DNA of 45,615 nucleotides from CAZNER01 sp964572065 (GTDB lineage: Bacteria > Patescibacteriota > Dojkabacteria > JAHIVN01): the NCBI GenBank assembly GCA_964572065.1, contig CAZNER010000005.1, positions 1 to 45,615 on the forward strand. Direction: 5' to 3'. Each line of letters opens with the position of its first letter. Position 1 is the stretch's first letter. Both the position numbers and the translations under genes were made by a program. Under the pieces are notes generated by a model. The model made no database searches. It was not told the origin of the DNA and saw only the letters and a list, made by a program, of their open reading frames with translations. Positions 23,851 to 31,643 of the stretch are shown here, in pieces.

Positions 23851-24306
23851 ATGATGAAAACGTCTATAGTTAAACCAAAAAATGTAAAAAGAACATGGTA
23901 TTTAATTGATGCAACAGGGGTAAGGCTTGGTAAATTAGCCTCTTTTGTATCTAAATTATTACAGGGGAAGAATAAAGTTTATTATACTTCTAATGTTGAT
24001 TGTGGAGATTATGTAATTGTTATTAACTCAAAGGATATTGATTATTTTCCAAAAAGAGCTGAAAGGAAGATATATTGGAGACACTCAGGTTACCCAGGAG
24101 GTTTAAAGAAAATGACATTGGGAGAAATGATGAAAAGAAAACCAAATGAAGTGATAAAGAAAGCTATAGTAGGAATGATGCCAAAGACCAAATTAAGTAA
24201 GAGTATGATTAAAAAATTATATATTTATTCTGGTTGTGATTATAAACAGAAATCATGCAAGCCTAAATTAATTAAGATAAAAAAAGATGGCAAAGAAAAA
24301 AAGTAG
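23851..24306 (+). CDS. rplM: Ribosomal protein L13 (uL13)
   Basis: L13 is an early 50S assembly protein. 151 residues: RTWYLIDATGVRLGKLAS, the CGDYVIVINSKDIDYF segment, WRHSGYPGGLKKMTLGEMM and VIKKAIVGMMPKTKLS. Two ATGs in tandem (23851, 23854) could serve as start. It overlaps rpsI by 20 bases. Confidence 0.95.
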   Translation: MMKTSIVKPKNVKRTWYLIDATGVRLGKLASFVSKLLQGKNKVYYTSNVDCGDYVIVINSKDIDYFPKRAERKIYWRHSGYPGGLKKMTLGEMMKRKPNEVIKKAIVGMMPKTKLSKSMIKKLYIYSGCDYKQKSCKPKLIKIKKDGKEKK

Positions 24307-24739
24307 TTCAAAAAAATCTACAAAAACAAGAAGAAGAAAAGTGAAAAAGACTAAAAAATATATCTATGCTATGGGACGAAGGAAAACAGCTATAGCAACT
24401 GTCAGGCTTTACGAAGGAAAAGGGGATGATAAGATTAATGGCAAAGATGTTGAAAAGATTTATAATAAGCCTAGAGATAAAAAAATACTAAATTTACCAT
24501 TTAAAGTATCAGAAACTGTCGGGAAATTTTATTTTACTGCTAAAATATACAGTGGTGGTAGATCAGGACAATTAGATGCTTTAAAATTAGCACTGGCAAG
24601 AGCACTCGTAAAATATAATGAAGACTTGAAAAAAGTTTTAAAGCAAGAAAAACTTCTTACTGTTGATTCTAGAGTAAAGGAAAGGAAGAAACCTGGGTTA
24701 AAGAAGGCACGAAAGAAAGAACAGTTTTCAAAAAGGTAA
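24287..24739 (+). CDS. rpsI: Ribosomal protein S9 (uS9) with Lys/Arg-rich N-terminal extension
   Basis: S9 contacts P-site tRNA with its C-terminal tail. After about 24 basic residues the core shows YAMGRRKTAIATVRLYEGKG, GGRSGQLDALKLALARALVK, DSRVKERKKPGLKKARK. It ends in KR after ...FSKR, the conserved S9 end. Last gene of the ribosomal block; only a weak hairpin follows. Confidence 0.95.
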   Translation: MAKKKSSSKKSTKTRRRKVKKTKKYIYAMGRRKTAIATVRLYEGKGDDKINGKDVEKIYNKPRDKKILNLPFKVSETVGKFYFTAKIYSGGRSGQLDALKLALARALVKYNEDLKKVLKQEKLLTVDSRVKERKKPGLKKARKKEQFSKR

Positions 24740-24810
24740 ATTTGTCCCCTTTTTTAGAGGGATTATTTCATTTGTGTATTCATAATTTAAAGAATTAGTA
24801 CCTTTTCTTT

Positions 24811-24838
24811 TTGTAGATTTTTAAATATACTGTATAAT
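24811..24838 (+). promoter_or_regulatory. Promoter for the PEGA-protein gene
   Basis: TTGTAG at 24811-24816, 16-base spacer, perfect TATAAT at 24833-24838. Predicted start near 24845 gives a leader of about 33 bases. It lies in the 138-base gap after rpsI. Confidence 0.5.
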
Positions 24839-24877
24839 AGTTATAACTTAATTGATACTTACAGACTGCTCAAGTCC

Positions 24878-25537
24878 ATGAAAAAGATTGTTTTAATCAT
24901 TTTGGCGATTATATTAGCTGTTTTTGCAGCTATATTTATACCTTGGGAAAATTTATATGTAATAAGGGATAATATACTTGGAATTGGGGAGAGTTATGCC
25001 TCACTAAAAATTTATTCTCTTGGAGGTGATATGGAAGTGTATTTAGATGATGAATCTAAGGGTATTGTAAGAGCTCAAGATTCCTTTTTAGAAGTATTTC
25101 CAATTGAAGTAGGGGAACACAGTGTAAAATTGATTAGGGAGGAAAGTGAAGGAGAGTTTTATCCGGGATTTAAAAGAGTAATATTGTTTGAAAAAGGATT
25201 TGAAACAGTAATAAGTTGGGAAATAGGTCCGACATATGATTCTTCTTCCGGCTGGATACTATATGCTAAAAAAATGGTAGGTGATGAAGATTATGCTTAT
25301 TTAAATATTAGATGTGAACCAGAAGATTGTTCGCTACAGGAGAATGATGGTGATAATATGGAAGCACCAATTAGTGATTTAGAGTTAAGTTTAGATAGTA
25401 GACATTCATATAGAGTTTCAGGTTATGGTTATCAAGATTTAGAATTTCAGATCTTACCTGAAGAAGAGGAAGCAAGATTGAAACTAGGAGGATATGATTT
25501 ATTTCTTGAAGTAAATTTGTATAAAATACCAATTTAA
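24878..25537 (+). CDS. Membrane-anchored PEGA-like domain protein
   Basis: 219 residues. An N-terminal membrane segment (about residues 4-24) is followed by an extracytoplasmic, beta-rich region. Residues about 40-100 look like a PEGA domain (GGDMEVYLDDESKGIV, IEVGEHSVKLIRE), a small beta sandwich common in surface proteins of bacteria and archaea. The second half is acidic and beta-rich with one CxxxxC pair (RCEPEDCS). The exact function is unknown. It probably forms a unit with the DUF4012 gene 16 bases downstream, which also faces outward. Confidence 0.7.
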   Translation: MKKIVLIILAIILAVFAAIFIPWENLYVIRDNILGIGESYASLKIYSLGGDMEVYLDDESKGIVRAQDSFLEVFPIEVGEHSVKLIREESEGEFYPGFKRVILFEKGFETVISWEIGPTYDSSSGWILYAKKMVGDEDYAYLNIRCEPEDCSLQENDGDNMEAPISDLELSLDSRHSYRVSGYGYQDLEFQILPEEEEARLKLGGYDLFLEVNLYKIPI

Positions 25538-25553
25538 TTTTACTGTAATATTT

Positions 25554-28500
25554 ATGCCAATTTTAGAGAGATTGTCGAAACACAAAAATATTCCTGTCAG
25601 TTTAATATTTAAAGGTGCAAGTAATTTAGGAGTTGAACTTGCTAATATACTAATAGAGCAAGGTTCGTTTGTTATTCTGATTGATGAATATACGCAGAAG
25701 AAAAGGAAATTAGTAAGTTCCTTATTAAATAAAGAGAAGTTTAATTTTGTTGATGTATCAGGAACAGAGTCATTAGTTGAATCGATTGAAAGGCTTGATT
25801 ATATATTTTATCTAAATCATGAGGCATTTGATCCTAACGAGAAGATATCAACAAGTGAGTTTCTTGAGGAATCTAACACTCTTGATAAATTGCTAGAATT
25901 AGGTGTAGATAAATCCAGTAAATTTCTCCTAACATCGTCAATTAAGTTACATAGAGATTTACAAGATAAGAGTGATGTTCTATCTGATTTTGATCTAGAT
26001 GAAGAGAATTTAAGTTATACAGTTTTAGAGGTCCAAAGGTATACCGAGAATTTAACTTGGGAATATTATAAGAGGGGCGGATTAGATGCTAGAATTATTC
26101 GTGTTGGGGAAATTATGGGAAAGGGTACTGATTTAAATAGGGATACTTTACTTGTGAAGTATATAAAGGATTCTATATCTGGGAAGAAGATTGAGGTTGC
26201 TGGTGATGGCTTAGAACATTTATATTTTATACATGTTTTAGATGCTGCTTATGGTCTTATAAAAGCTCTTTTTACTGAAAAGACTTCAGGAAATATCTAT
26301 TCTTTAGTAATTCCGAGAGATATAACAGTATTGAATTTAGCTTATAAGATACTTGATTTAGAACCAAGAGCTGATGGAATAAAATTTCTTGATAAAAAAA
26401 GTAAAGGAGAGGTAAATATATATAAGCCGGATAAGAATTTAAAAACTATTGGCTGGAAACCTAAAATATCGTTCGAAAGAGCTTTGGCAAATACTATAGA
26501 TTATGCATATAAAGTATATGGAAAAAGAAAAAGTAAAATTAAAAAGGACAAAAAAGATAAGCCAAAGGATATCAAAGATTCAAAGAGTAAAAAACGAAAA
26601 TCTATCAAAGACTTGTTAATAAATTTCTTTTTTGAAGTAAAGGAAGAGAAGGAGCCAAGTTCTGTTTTAGATAATGTGCGTTATAATTCTTATAATAAAA
26701 ATGTCCTTAGTGATGCTGAAGCTTCAAAAGAAAAAAGCAGGGTGAATCTAAGTGACCGTAAGGAACAGAAAATTCCTAAACGTTCTAAATTGAGAGTTGT
26801 CAGTTGGAAGATAATTGATTTTATTGGCAATATTAAAGACTCTGTTAAATCTATGACACCATTAAAGTTTAGCTTATATATTTTTATCGTAATAGTGTTT
26901 TTATTACTTTATCTTTTCTTTGTAGTACCGTTTTCTAGAATAATTTATTATGGTGGAGTAGCAAGTATTCGTGTGAAATCGGCTAATAAGTCATTACAGG
27001 AGAAAAATTGTTCTGATGCTAGTTATGATCTTAATAGGACTTGGAAATCTTTAGATAGTGTATATGAGAATATTGGTAAATTATCATATTTAGATGTGTT
27101 TGGTATTGGTGATTATATTGATAGTTTCCAGAATAAAATTATTAAGGCAAAAAATACTGTTAAAGGAGCTGATATTATTGTTAGTTCTTTCCTTCCAATT
27201 GAAGAGTATCTAAATTCTTATAAGTCAAATATAAGTGTAGATAGCAATGGAAATTTAGAGATATCTGATAATAATACTTACGACTTAGATAGCTTAATTA
27301 ATTTAGAGGATGATTTAAATAGAGGGGAAACTTTGATAGATAATTCTTTAAATATTTTTGATGATTCTGATTTTGAAATGCAATTTGTTGGTTCTTATTT
27401 GAAAGAATTCTATGATAATATTGAGAGTATAAAGCTAAATTTAGAATCTTTTGAAGTTGATTCTGTTATTATTCCCGATATTTTAGCTGTTGAGAACCCT
27501 GAAACATATGGATTCTTATTGCTTAATGAAAATAAAATGAATACTAAGGGGGGGGAGATTGTAGCTGCTTCAGTTTTTACTGTTAATAAGGGAAAGGTTG
27601 TAGATATTGAAGTTTTTGATGTCAATGGGATAGATATTAATTTGTCTGATGAGCAAAATAAATTCGTTAGAGATGATTTGAAAATGTTATATCCTGAAGA
27701 TGGTTTAAAATTCAAAGATTTGACGTTAATGAATGACGATGAGATTTTTACTGAATTAATAGAATCAGTATTAACTGAAGGATTAGATGAAAAAGTTGAA
27801 CATGTTGTAACTATGAATTTTAGTTCCTTAAAGGATATGTTTTCGTTCACTGGTGGAATTGAAGTTACAGATGTGGGTATTATTAATTCAGATAATTTTG
27901 ATGAAAAGTTATCTGAAGGAGAAATTTCTTTTAAAGAAGTACTCTCTAAGGCTTTGAGTAGAATATTCGATTTTAAAAGTGGAGAGGTTTCGTTATTTAA
28001 AAATTTAGTTATAAGTAATTTAACTACAAAAGATATTAATATATATACAAATGATAGTAATTTTAAAAGATACTTCATTTACAATGATGCTATCATAGAC
28101 AAAGTTGATAGTAATTATGGATTATTTGATATGTCTATCATTTCCGAATCTGAAAGTATGCCTAGAGTTACTGTAGATACAAAAATTAATATAAATAATT
28201 CTGATACTAATGGAGAGTATCAGTTAACTTTTGAGAATGAATCTGAGGGAAATTTCAAAGGAATAATTGTATTAGACTTTGAGAACTCTACAATTGACGA
28301 TATTCAGACACATTCATCAAAAATATCATTATCATCAAGTTATTCTAGTAGAGTTTTTTTTACTGCCGATTTAGATCCTGATGATGAAGATTATTTAGTT
28401 ATTAAAGAAAGTTTGTCAGATGTTGTAATTAGTAAAAATGAAGGGTATAATTATACACTTATCTTTAAAAAGGCTTTAGGATTATCCTATGATTATGAGG

Positions 28501-28637
28501 TAGTTATTGATTATGGTGACGAATTAATTTTGAATGAGGCCCCATCTGATAGTGTCATTATCGATACTACAGTTAAATTATTAAATGTTTCTGATAGAGA
28601 TTATTTATTCAATTATAATTTTTCTCCTGTTGATTAA
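25554..28637 (+). CDS. Fusion of an SDR/epimerase-like domain and a membrane-anchored DUF4012 domain
   Basis: A 1027-residue protein. Residues 1-325 follow the extended SDR (NAD-dependent epimerase) fold, but key motifs are degenerate: the glycine motif reads GASNLG, and by register with the following TENLTWEY helix the YxxxK catalytic pair reads V and Q. A Lys/Ser-rich linker (326-435) leads to one membrane segment (about 440-465). After it come a helical part and a DUF4012 domain with YGFLLLNENKMNTKGGEI (about 655-672). The C-terminal 230 residues look beta-rich and outside the cell. DUF4012 proteins are frequent in CPR and Gram-positive surfaces; the function is unknown. The SDR part would be cytoplasmic. 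Confidence 0.75.
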   Translation: MPILERLSKHKNIPVSLIFKGASNLGVELANILIEQGSFVILIDEYTQKKRKLVSSLLNKEKFNFVDVSGTESLVESIERLDYIFYLNHEAFDPNEKISTSEFLEESNTLDKLLELGVDKSSKFLLTSSIKLHRDLQDKSDVLSDFDLDEENLSYTVLEVQRYTENLTWEYYKRGGLDARIIRVGEIMGKGTDLNRDTLLVKYIKDSISGKKIEVAGDGLEHLYFIHVLDAAYGLIKALFTEKTSGNIYSLVIPRDITVLNLAYKILDLEPRADGIKFLDKKSKGEVNIYKPDKNLKTIGWKPKISFERALANTIDYAYKVYGKRKSKIKKDKKDKPKDIKDSKSKKRKSIKDLLINFFFEVKEEKEPSSVLDNVRYNSYNKNVLSDAEASKEKSRVNLSDRKEQKIPKRSKLRVVSWKIIDFIGNIKDSVKSMTPLKFSLYIFIVIVFLLLYLFFVVPFSRIIYYGGVASIRVKSANKSLQEKNCSDASYDLNRTWKSLDSVYENIGKLSYLDVFGIGDYIDSFQNKIIKAKNTVKGADIIVSSFLPIEEYLNSYKSNISVDSNGNLEISDNNTYDLDSLINLEDDLNRGETLIDNSLNIFDDSDFEMQFVGSYLKEFYDNIESIKLNLESFEVDSVIIPDILAVENPETYGFLLLNENKMNTKGGEIVAASVFTVNKGKVVDIEVFDVNGIDINLSDEQNKFVRDDLKMLYPEDGLKFKDLTLMNDDEIFTELIESVLTEGLDEKVEHVVTMNFSSLKDMFSFTGGIEVTDVGIINSDNFDEKLSEGEISFKEVLSKALSRIFDFKSGEVSLFKNLVISNLTTKDINIYTNDSNFKRYFIYNDAIIDKVDSNYGLFDMSIISESESMPRVTVDTKININNSDTNGEYQLTFENESEGNFKGIIVLDFENSTIDDIQTHSSKISLSSSYSSRVFFTADLDPDDEDYLVIKESLSDVVISKNEGYNYTLIFKKALGLSYDYEVVIDYGDELILNEAPSDSVIIDTTVKLLNVSDRDYLFNYNFSPVD

Positions 28638-28687
28638 AATTTAAATTAATATTCCTAGGTATTATTTATATTATTATTTTGTTGTTT

Positions 28688-29158
28688 ATGAAGGAAGAGA
28701 AGAAGTTAATAACAAAAAAAGGACTTAAAAAGCTGAAAGATGAATTGCAAAAGAGAATGTCTGTTAATCGTAAAGATATCGCAGATAGGCTGGATGAAGC
28801 AAAGGCAATGGGAGATTTGTCTGAGAATTCTGCATATCATGCTGCTCTTGAAGACTATAGGAAAAATGAACTAAGGATAGATGAATTAAAAGAATTGATT
28901 AGTAGTCTCAGAGTAGCACCAAATAGACGAGGTGATTCTAAAGTTGACATTGGAGATAAAGTTAGAATAAAAGATATTAAAAGTGATAAAATTATCGAAT
29001 ATGAAATTGTTGGTCTTGGAGAAGGCGATCCTTCGTTAGGACAGATTAGTTCTGATTCTAAATTAGGATCTGCTTTAACCGGCAAGAAAGTTGGAGAAAG
29101 AGTAAAATTGGATTTACCTATTGGAATAAAAGAATATGAGATATTAGAAGTAAGGTAG
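28688..29158 (+). CDS. greA: Transcription elongation factor GreA
   Basis: GreA enters the RNA polymerase secondary channel and triggers cleavage of backtracked RNA. ATG at 28688 is preferred to a TTG at 28679. It has 156 residues, near the family norm. The coiled-coil tip holds the catalytic acids in AMGDLSENSAYHAA (Asp43, Glu46). The C-terminal FKBP-like domain ends VKLDLPIGIKEYEILEV. Confidence 0.95.
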   Translation: MKEEKKLITKKGLKKLKDELQKRMSVNRKDIADRLDEAKAMGDLSENSAYHAALEDYRKNELRIDELKELISSLRVAPNRRGDSKVDIGDKVRIKDIKSDKIIEYEIVGLGEGDPSLGQISSDSKLGSALTGKKVGERVKLDLPIGIKEYEILEVR

Positions 29159-29265
29159 ATATTTGATTTCGGGAAAAATTGTAGAGTTTTAAATAGACAA
29201 TTTATTACCGTATTGCTGGGTAAAATCGAGTTTAAAGTCTGAGTAGATTGTTTTCTATACTTCTC

Positions 29266-29322
29266 AAACAAATCTATACATGTTAAACTATCAAATAGTA
29301 ACAATATGATATAGATTTGTTT
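29266..29322 (+). promoter_or_regulatory. Perfect 13-bp inverted repeat before the secretion module
   Basis: AAACAAATCTATA (29266-29278) pairs perfectly with TATAGATTTGTTT (29310-29322). A second stem lies in the loop (ACTAT 29287-29291 with ATAGT 29295-29299). It ends 19 bases before the PrgI-gene ATG. A T-rich but interrupted tail follows. It may end the greA transcript or be a regulatory RNA or operator for the downstream operon. Confidence 0.5.
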
Positions 29323-29341
29323 AATTTTGATTTCTTAGTAA

Positions 29342-30919
29342 ATGAAACAGCACTCAGTGCCTGAAAATATAATGGATGTTGAATTTAAACTGTTTGGTAG
29401 TTTAAGTGCTAAGCAGTTCGGTTATATTATTGCTGGAGGATGTATAGCTTTATTTTTTTATTATCTTTTTAAATCTCTTGAATCGCCATTATTAGGTTGG
29501 ATATTTGCAGCAATTAGTGTGATTTTAGGATTATCGCTTGCCTTGGTAAGAATAAATGAACAGCCATTTGAGGTTTGGTTGGTAAATTTTTTAGGAGCAA
29601 TGTTTTCTTCTCAGAAGAGAGTATGGAGAAAAAAGAAAAAAGTTCCTCAAGCTTTAAGTGATAGAAATCCTACTTCAGTTGTAAAGACAAAAAGAGTAGT
29701 GAAGCCAGATATTCGAAGTGAGCCGAGTGCCAAAACACAAGATACACCTGTTAGTGAAGAATCTTTTACAGAGAAGCAAACATCTGTTCCAAAACATCCT
29801 TTTAAGGATTTAACTTCACAAAAGCAAGATTCTCAAGTAAGTGAGAATCTTCAGAGTAATGTAGTAAAAGCTCAGCAATTAAATAATCAAATTGCTGGCC
29901 AAGGAGTTCAAGGGGATACATATTATATACCAGGAAGTGCACAAAAGTTTGGGAAAATAACATCAAATCAGGAACCTAATCGTCCAATAAATTATTTAAA
30001 TAAACAGAACATGGATCAAAATACAAACAGTGTAAAAACCGATAAACCAATAGTTGATATGCAATCTAAGCAAGGCAATGTAAATACTAGTGGCTTGGTA
30101 GGAAGTGTAAGTCAAAATCCAAAGCAATCTGAACCTCAAGTTGATGATAACAAAGGTGAGTTTAATACACAGAGTCAAACAGTTAATCGAAACCAAGATC
30201 AGGCTAATCAGGGAAGTCAATCTAATACTAGTCAGCAAGCTCAACATATGAATAAAGCAGTCCAGTATAATGATGTAGTGCCAAATAAGAATCAGACTTT
30301 TCAGCAAGTAGAGAGAGAAGTTCAAAATTCACCATCTTTGCCAACAAGGGATAATAATTCTCCGCATGTATTAAAAGAAGAGAATGAAAAGTTAAGGCAG
30401 AAGGTGGTAGAATTTTCTGAAGATAAAAGAAATTTAGAGGGAGAATTAAAAAAGACTAAGGGGATGTATGAAGATATACAAAAACAGAATGAACAGATTG
30501 TAGGTCAGTTAAAGGAATTACAATTGGAAATGGAATCGTTGAAAGAGGGTAAAGGCAAAGAAACTATAGATGAAGGTGATAGATTAAAAGTGCAAGAACT
30601 AGTACAAGATGGGGGAGGAGTATTAACTCCAAAAATATATAATGGTCCATCATTGTCAAAAAAGCCTAATGTTATAAGTGGAATTGTAAGGACAAAAGAT
30701 GGTAAATTGTTACCTGGGGTTGTTGTAATCGTTAAGAATGAGAAGGCTAGACCAGTACGTGCTATAAAGACAAATTCTTTAGGACAGTTTATTACTACAA
30801 CAGCATTAGAGAATGGAATTTATACAATTGAGTTATCACGTAACAATTATTCATTTGGTCGATATGAAGTTAATTTGACAGGAGATGTATTGCCAACATA
30901 CGAATTTATAGCTGGTTAA
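29342..30919 (+). CDS. PrgI-family (VirB3-like) protein with Gln-rich linker, coiled coil and CarboxypepD_reg-like domain
   Basis: 525 residues. Residues 1-100 are PrgI-like: HSVPENIMDVEFKLFGSLSA followed by two membrane segments (about 23-43 and 50-69), then EQPFEVWLVNFLGAMF. PrgI is the VirB3-like inner-membrane part of type IV secretion in Gram-positive and CPR systems. Residues 100-330 are a low-complexity Gln/Asn/Ser-rich linker. About 333-400 form a coiled coil, and 435-525 a carboxypeptidase-regulatory-like beta sandwich (SGIVRTKDGKLLPGVVVIVK). Typical PrgI is only about 100-130 residues, so the extension is notable. By topology it probably lies in the cytoplasm if both termini are inside. 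Confidence 0.75.
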   Translation: MKQHSVPENIMDVEFKLFGSLSAKQFGYIIAGGCIALFFYYLFKSLESPLLGWIFAAISVILGLSLALVRINEQPFEVWLVNFLGAMFSSQKRVWRKKKKVPQALSDRNPTSVVKTKRVVKPDIRSEPSAKTQDTPVSEESFTEKQTSVPKHPFKDLTSQKQDSQVSENLQSNVVKAQQLNNQIAGQGVQGDTYYIPGSAQKFGKITSNQEPNRPINYLNKQNMDQNTNSVKTDKPIVDMQSKQGNVNTSGLVGSVSQNPKQSEPQVDDNKGEFNTQSQTVNRNQDQANQGSQSNTSQQAQHMNKAVQYNDVVPNKNQTFQQVEREVQNSPSLPTRDNNSPHVLKEENEKLRQKVVEFSEDKRNLEGELKKTKGMYEDIQKQNEQIVGQLKELQLEMESLKEGKGKETIDEGDRLKVQELVQDGGGVLTPKIYNGPSLSKKPNVISGIVRTKDGKLLPGVVVIVKNEKARPVRAIKTNSLGQFITTTALENGIYTIELSRNNYSFGRYEVNLTGDVLPTYEFIAG

Positions 30920-30938
30920 ATTTTTTATATAACAAATA

Positions 30939-31631
30939 GTGAAATTATTTGATAAAGGAATACCTTCAACTCAGCAGCATTTAGATATAGCTGATATAAA
31001 ACAAGATTTAGTTATCTTGAAGAATAGTGTTGTATCTCTTGTATTGGAGACAACTTCTTTAAATTTTGATCTTTTGTCAGAAGATGAGCAGGATAGTAAA
31101 ATTTTAGCTTTTGCTGGTTTGTTGAATTCGCTTACTTTCCATATTCAAATTGTGATAAGGACACATAGGACAGATTTAAGTGATTATGTAGAATTATTAG
31201 AAGATCAGAAAGAAAGACAAATTTCTGATGGACTAAGAAAACAGATGGAAATTTATATAGAATTTATTCGCAATCTTACGGTAACAAATGAGGTGCTTGA
31301 GAAAAGATTTTTTATAATTATACCTAGTAGTAGCGGGATATCTTTAAGACCTGGAATATTCAAGAGCTTATTTGGCGGAAAAGATAATATGGATGTAGAT
31401 GTCGATAATATATTAGAGAAAGTTAAGGTTAAGTTGTATCCAAGAAGGGATCACATAATTAAACAGTTGAAAAAAATAGGTTTATTTGCAAGGCAATTAT
31501 CGACATCAGAATTAGTTAAATTATTTTATGGTGTTTATAATCCTGAAAGAGGTGGAGTTGAGAAATTACAGCTTACAAGGACTGATGTAGATGCCCCTGT
31601 GGTTGTTGCAAAGAAAGGAGATAATAAATAA
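30939..31631 (+). CDS. TraC N-terminal-like protein of type IV secretion module
   Basis: 230 residues, GTG start. It has the look of the N-terminal domain of TraC/VirB4 proteins: IADIKQDLVILKNSVVSLVL, an FHIQIVIRTHRTDLSDYVE segment and a helical region ending in RRDHIIKQLKKIGLFARQL. It has no membrane segment or nucleotide motif. In CPR and Gram-positive systems this domain is often a separate gene just before the VirB4 ATPase, as here (13-base gap). It probably binds the VirB4 ATPase at the membrane; inferred from context. Confidence 0.65.
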   Translation: MKLFDKGIPSTQQHLDIADIKQDLVILKNSVVSLVLETTSLNFDLLSEDEQDSKILAFAGLLNSLTFHIQIVIRTHRTDLSDYVELLEDQKERQISDGLRKQMEIYIEFIRNLTVTNEVLEKRFFIIIPSSSGISLRPGIFKSLFGGKDNMDVDVDNILEKVKVKLYPRRDHIIKQLKKIGLFARQLSTSELVKLFYGVYNPERGGVEKLQLTRTDVDAPVVVAKKGDNK

Positions 31632-31643
31632 TATAATTTATAT

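Noticed and set aside
24742..24766. Terminator after rpsI (TCCCC...AGGGA)
   Set aside because: Only about four good pairs with a mismatch and no T-run follows.
27410..28078. Long minus-strand frame of 222 codons inside the DUF4012 gene
   Set aside because: It is fully antisense to a well-supported coding frame and has low-complexity Ser/Ile/Leu composition, as expected from an antisense shadow.
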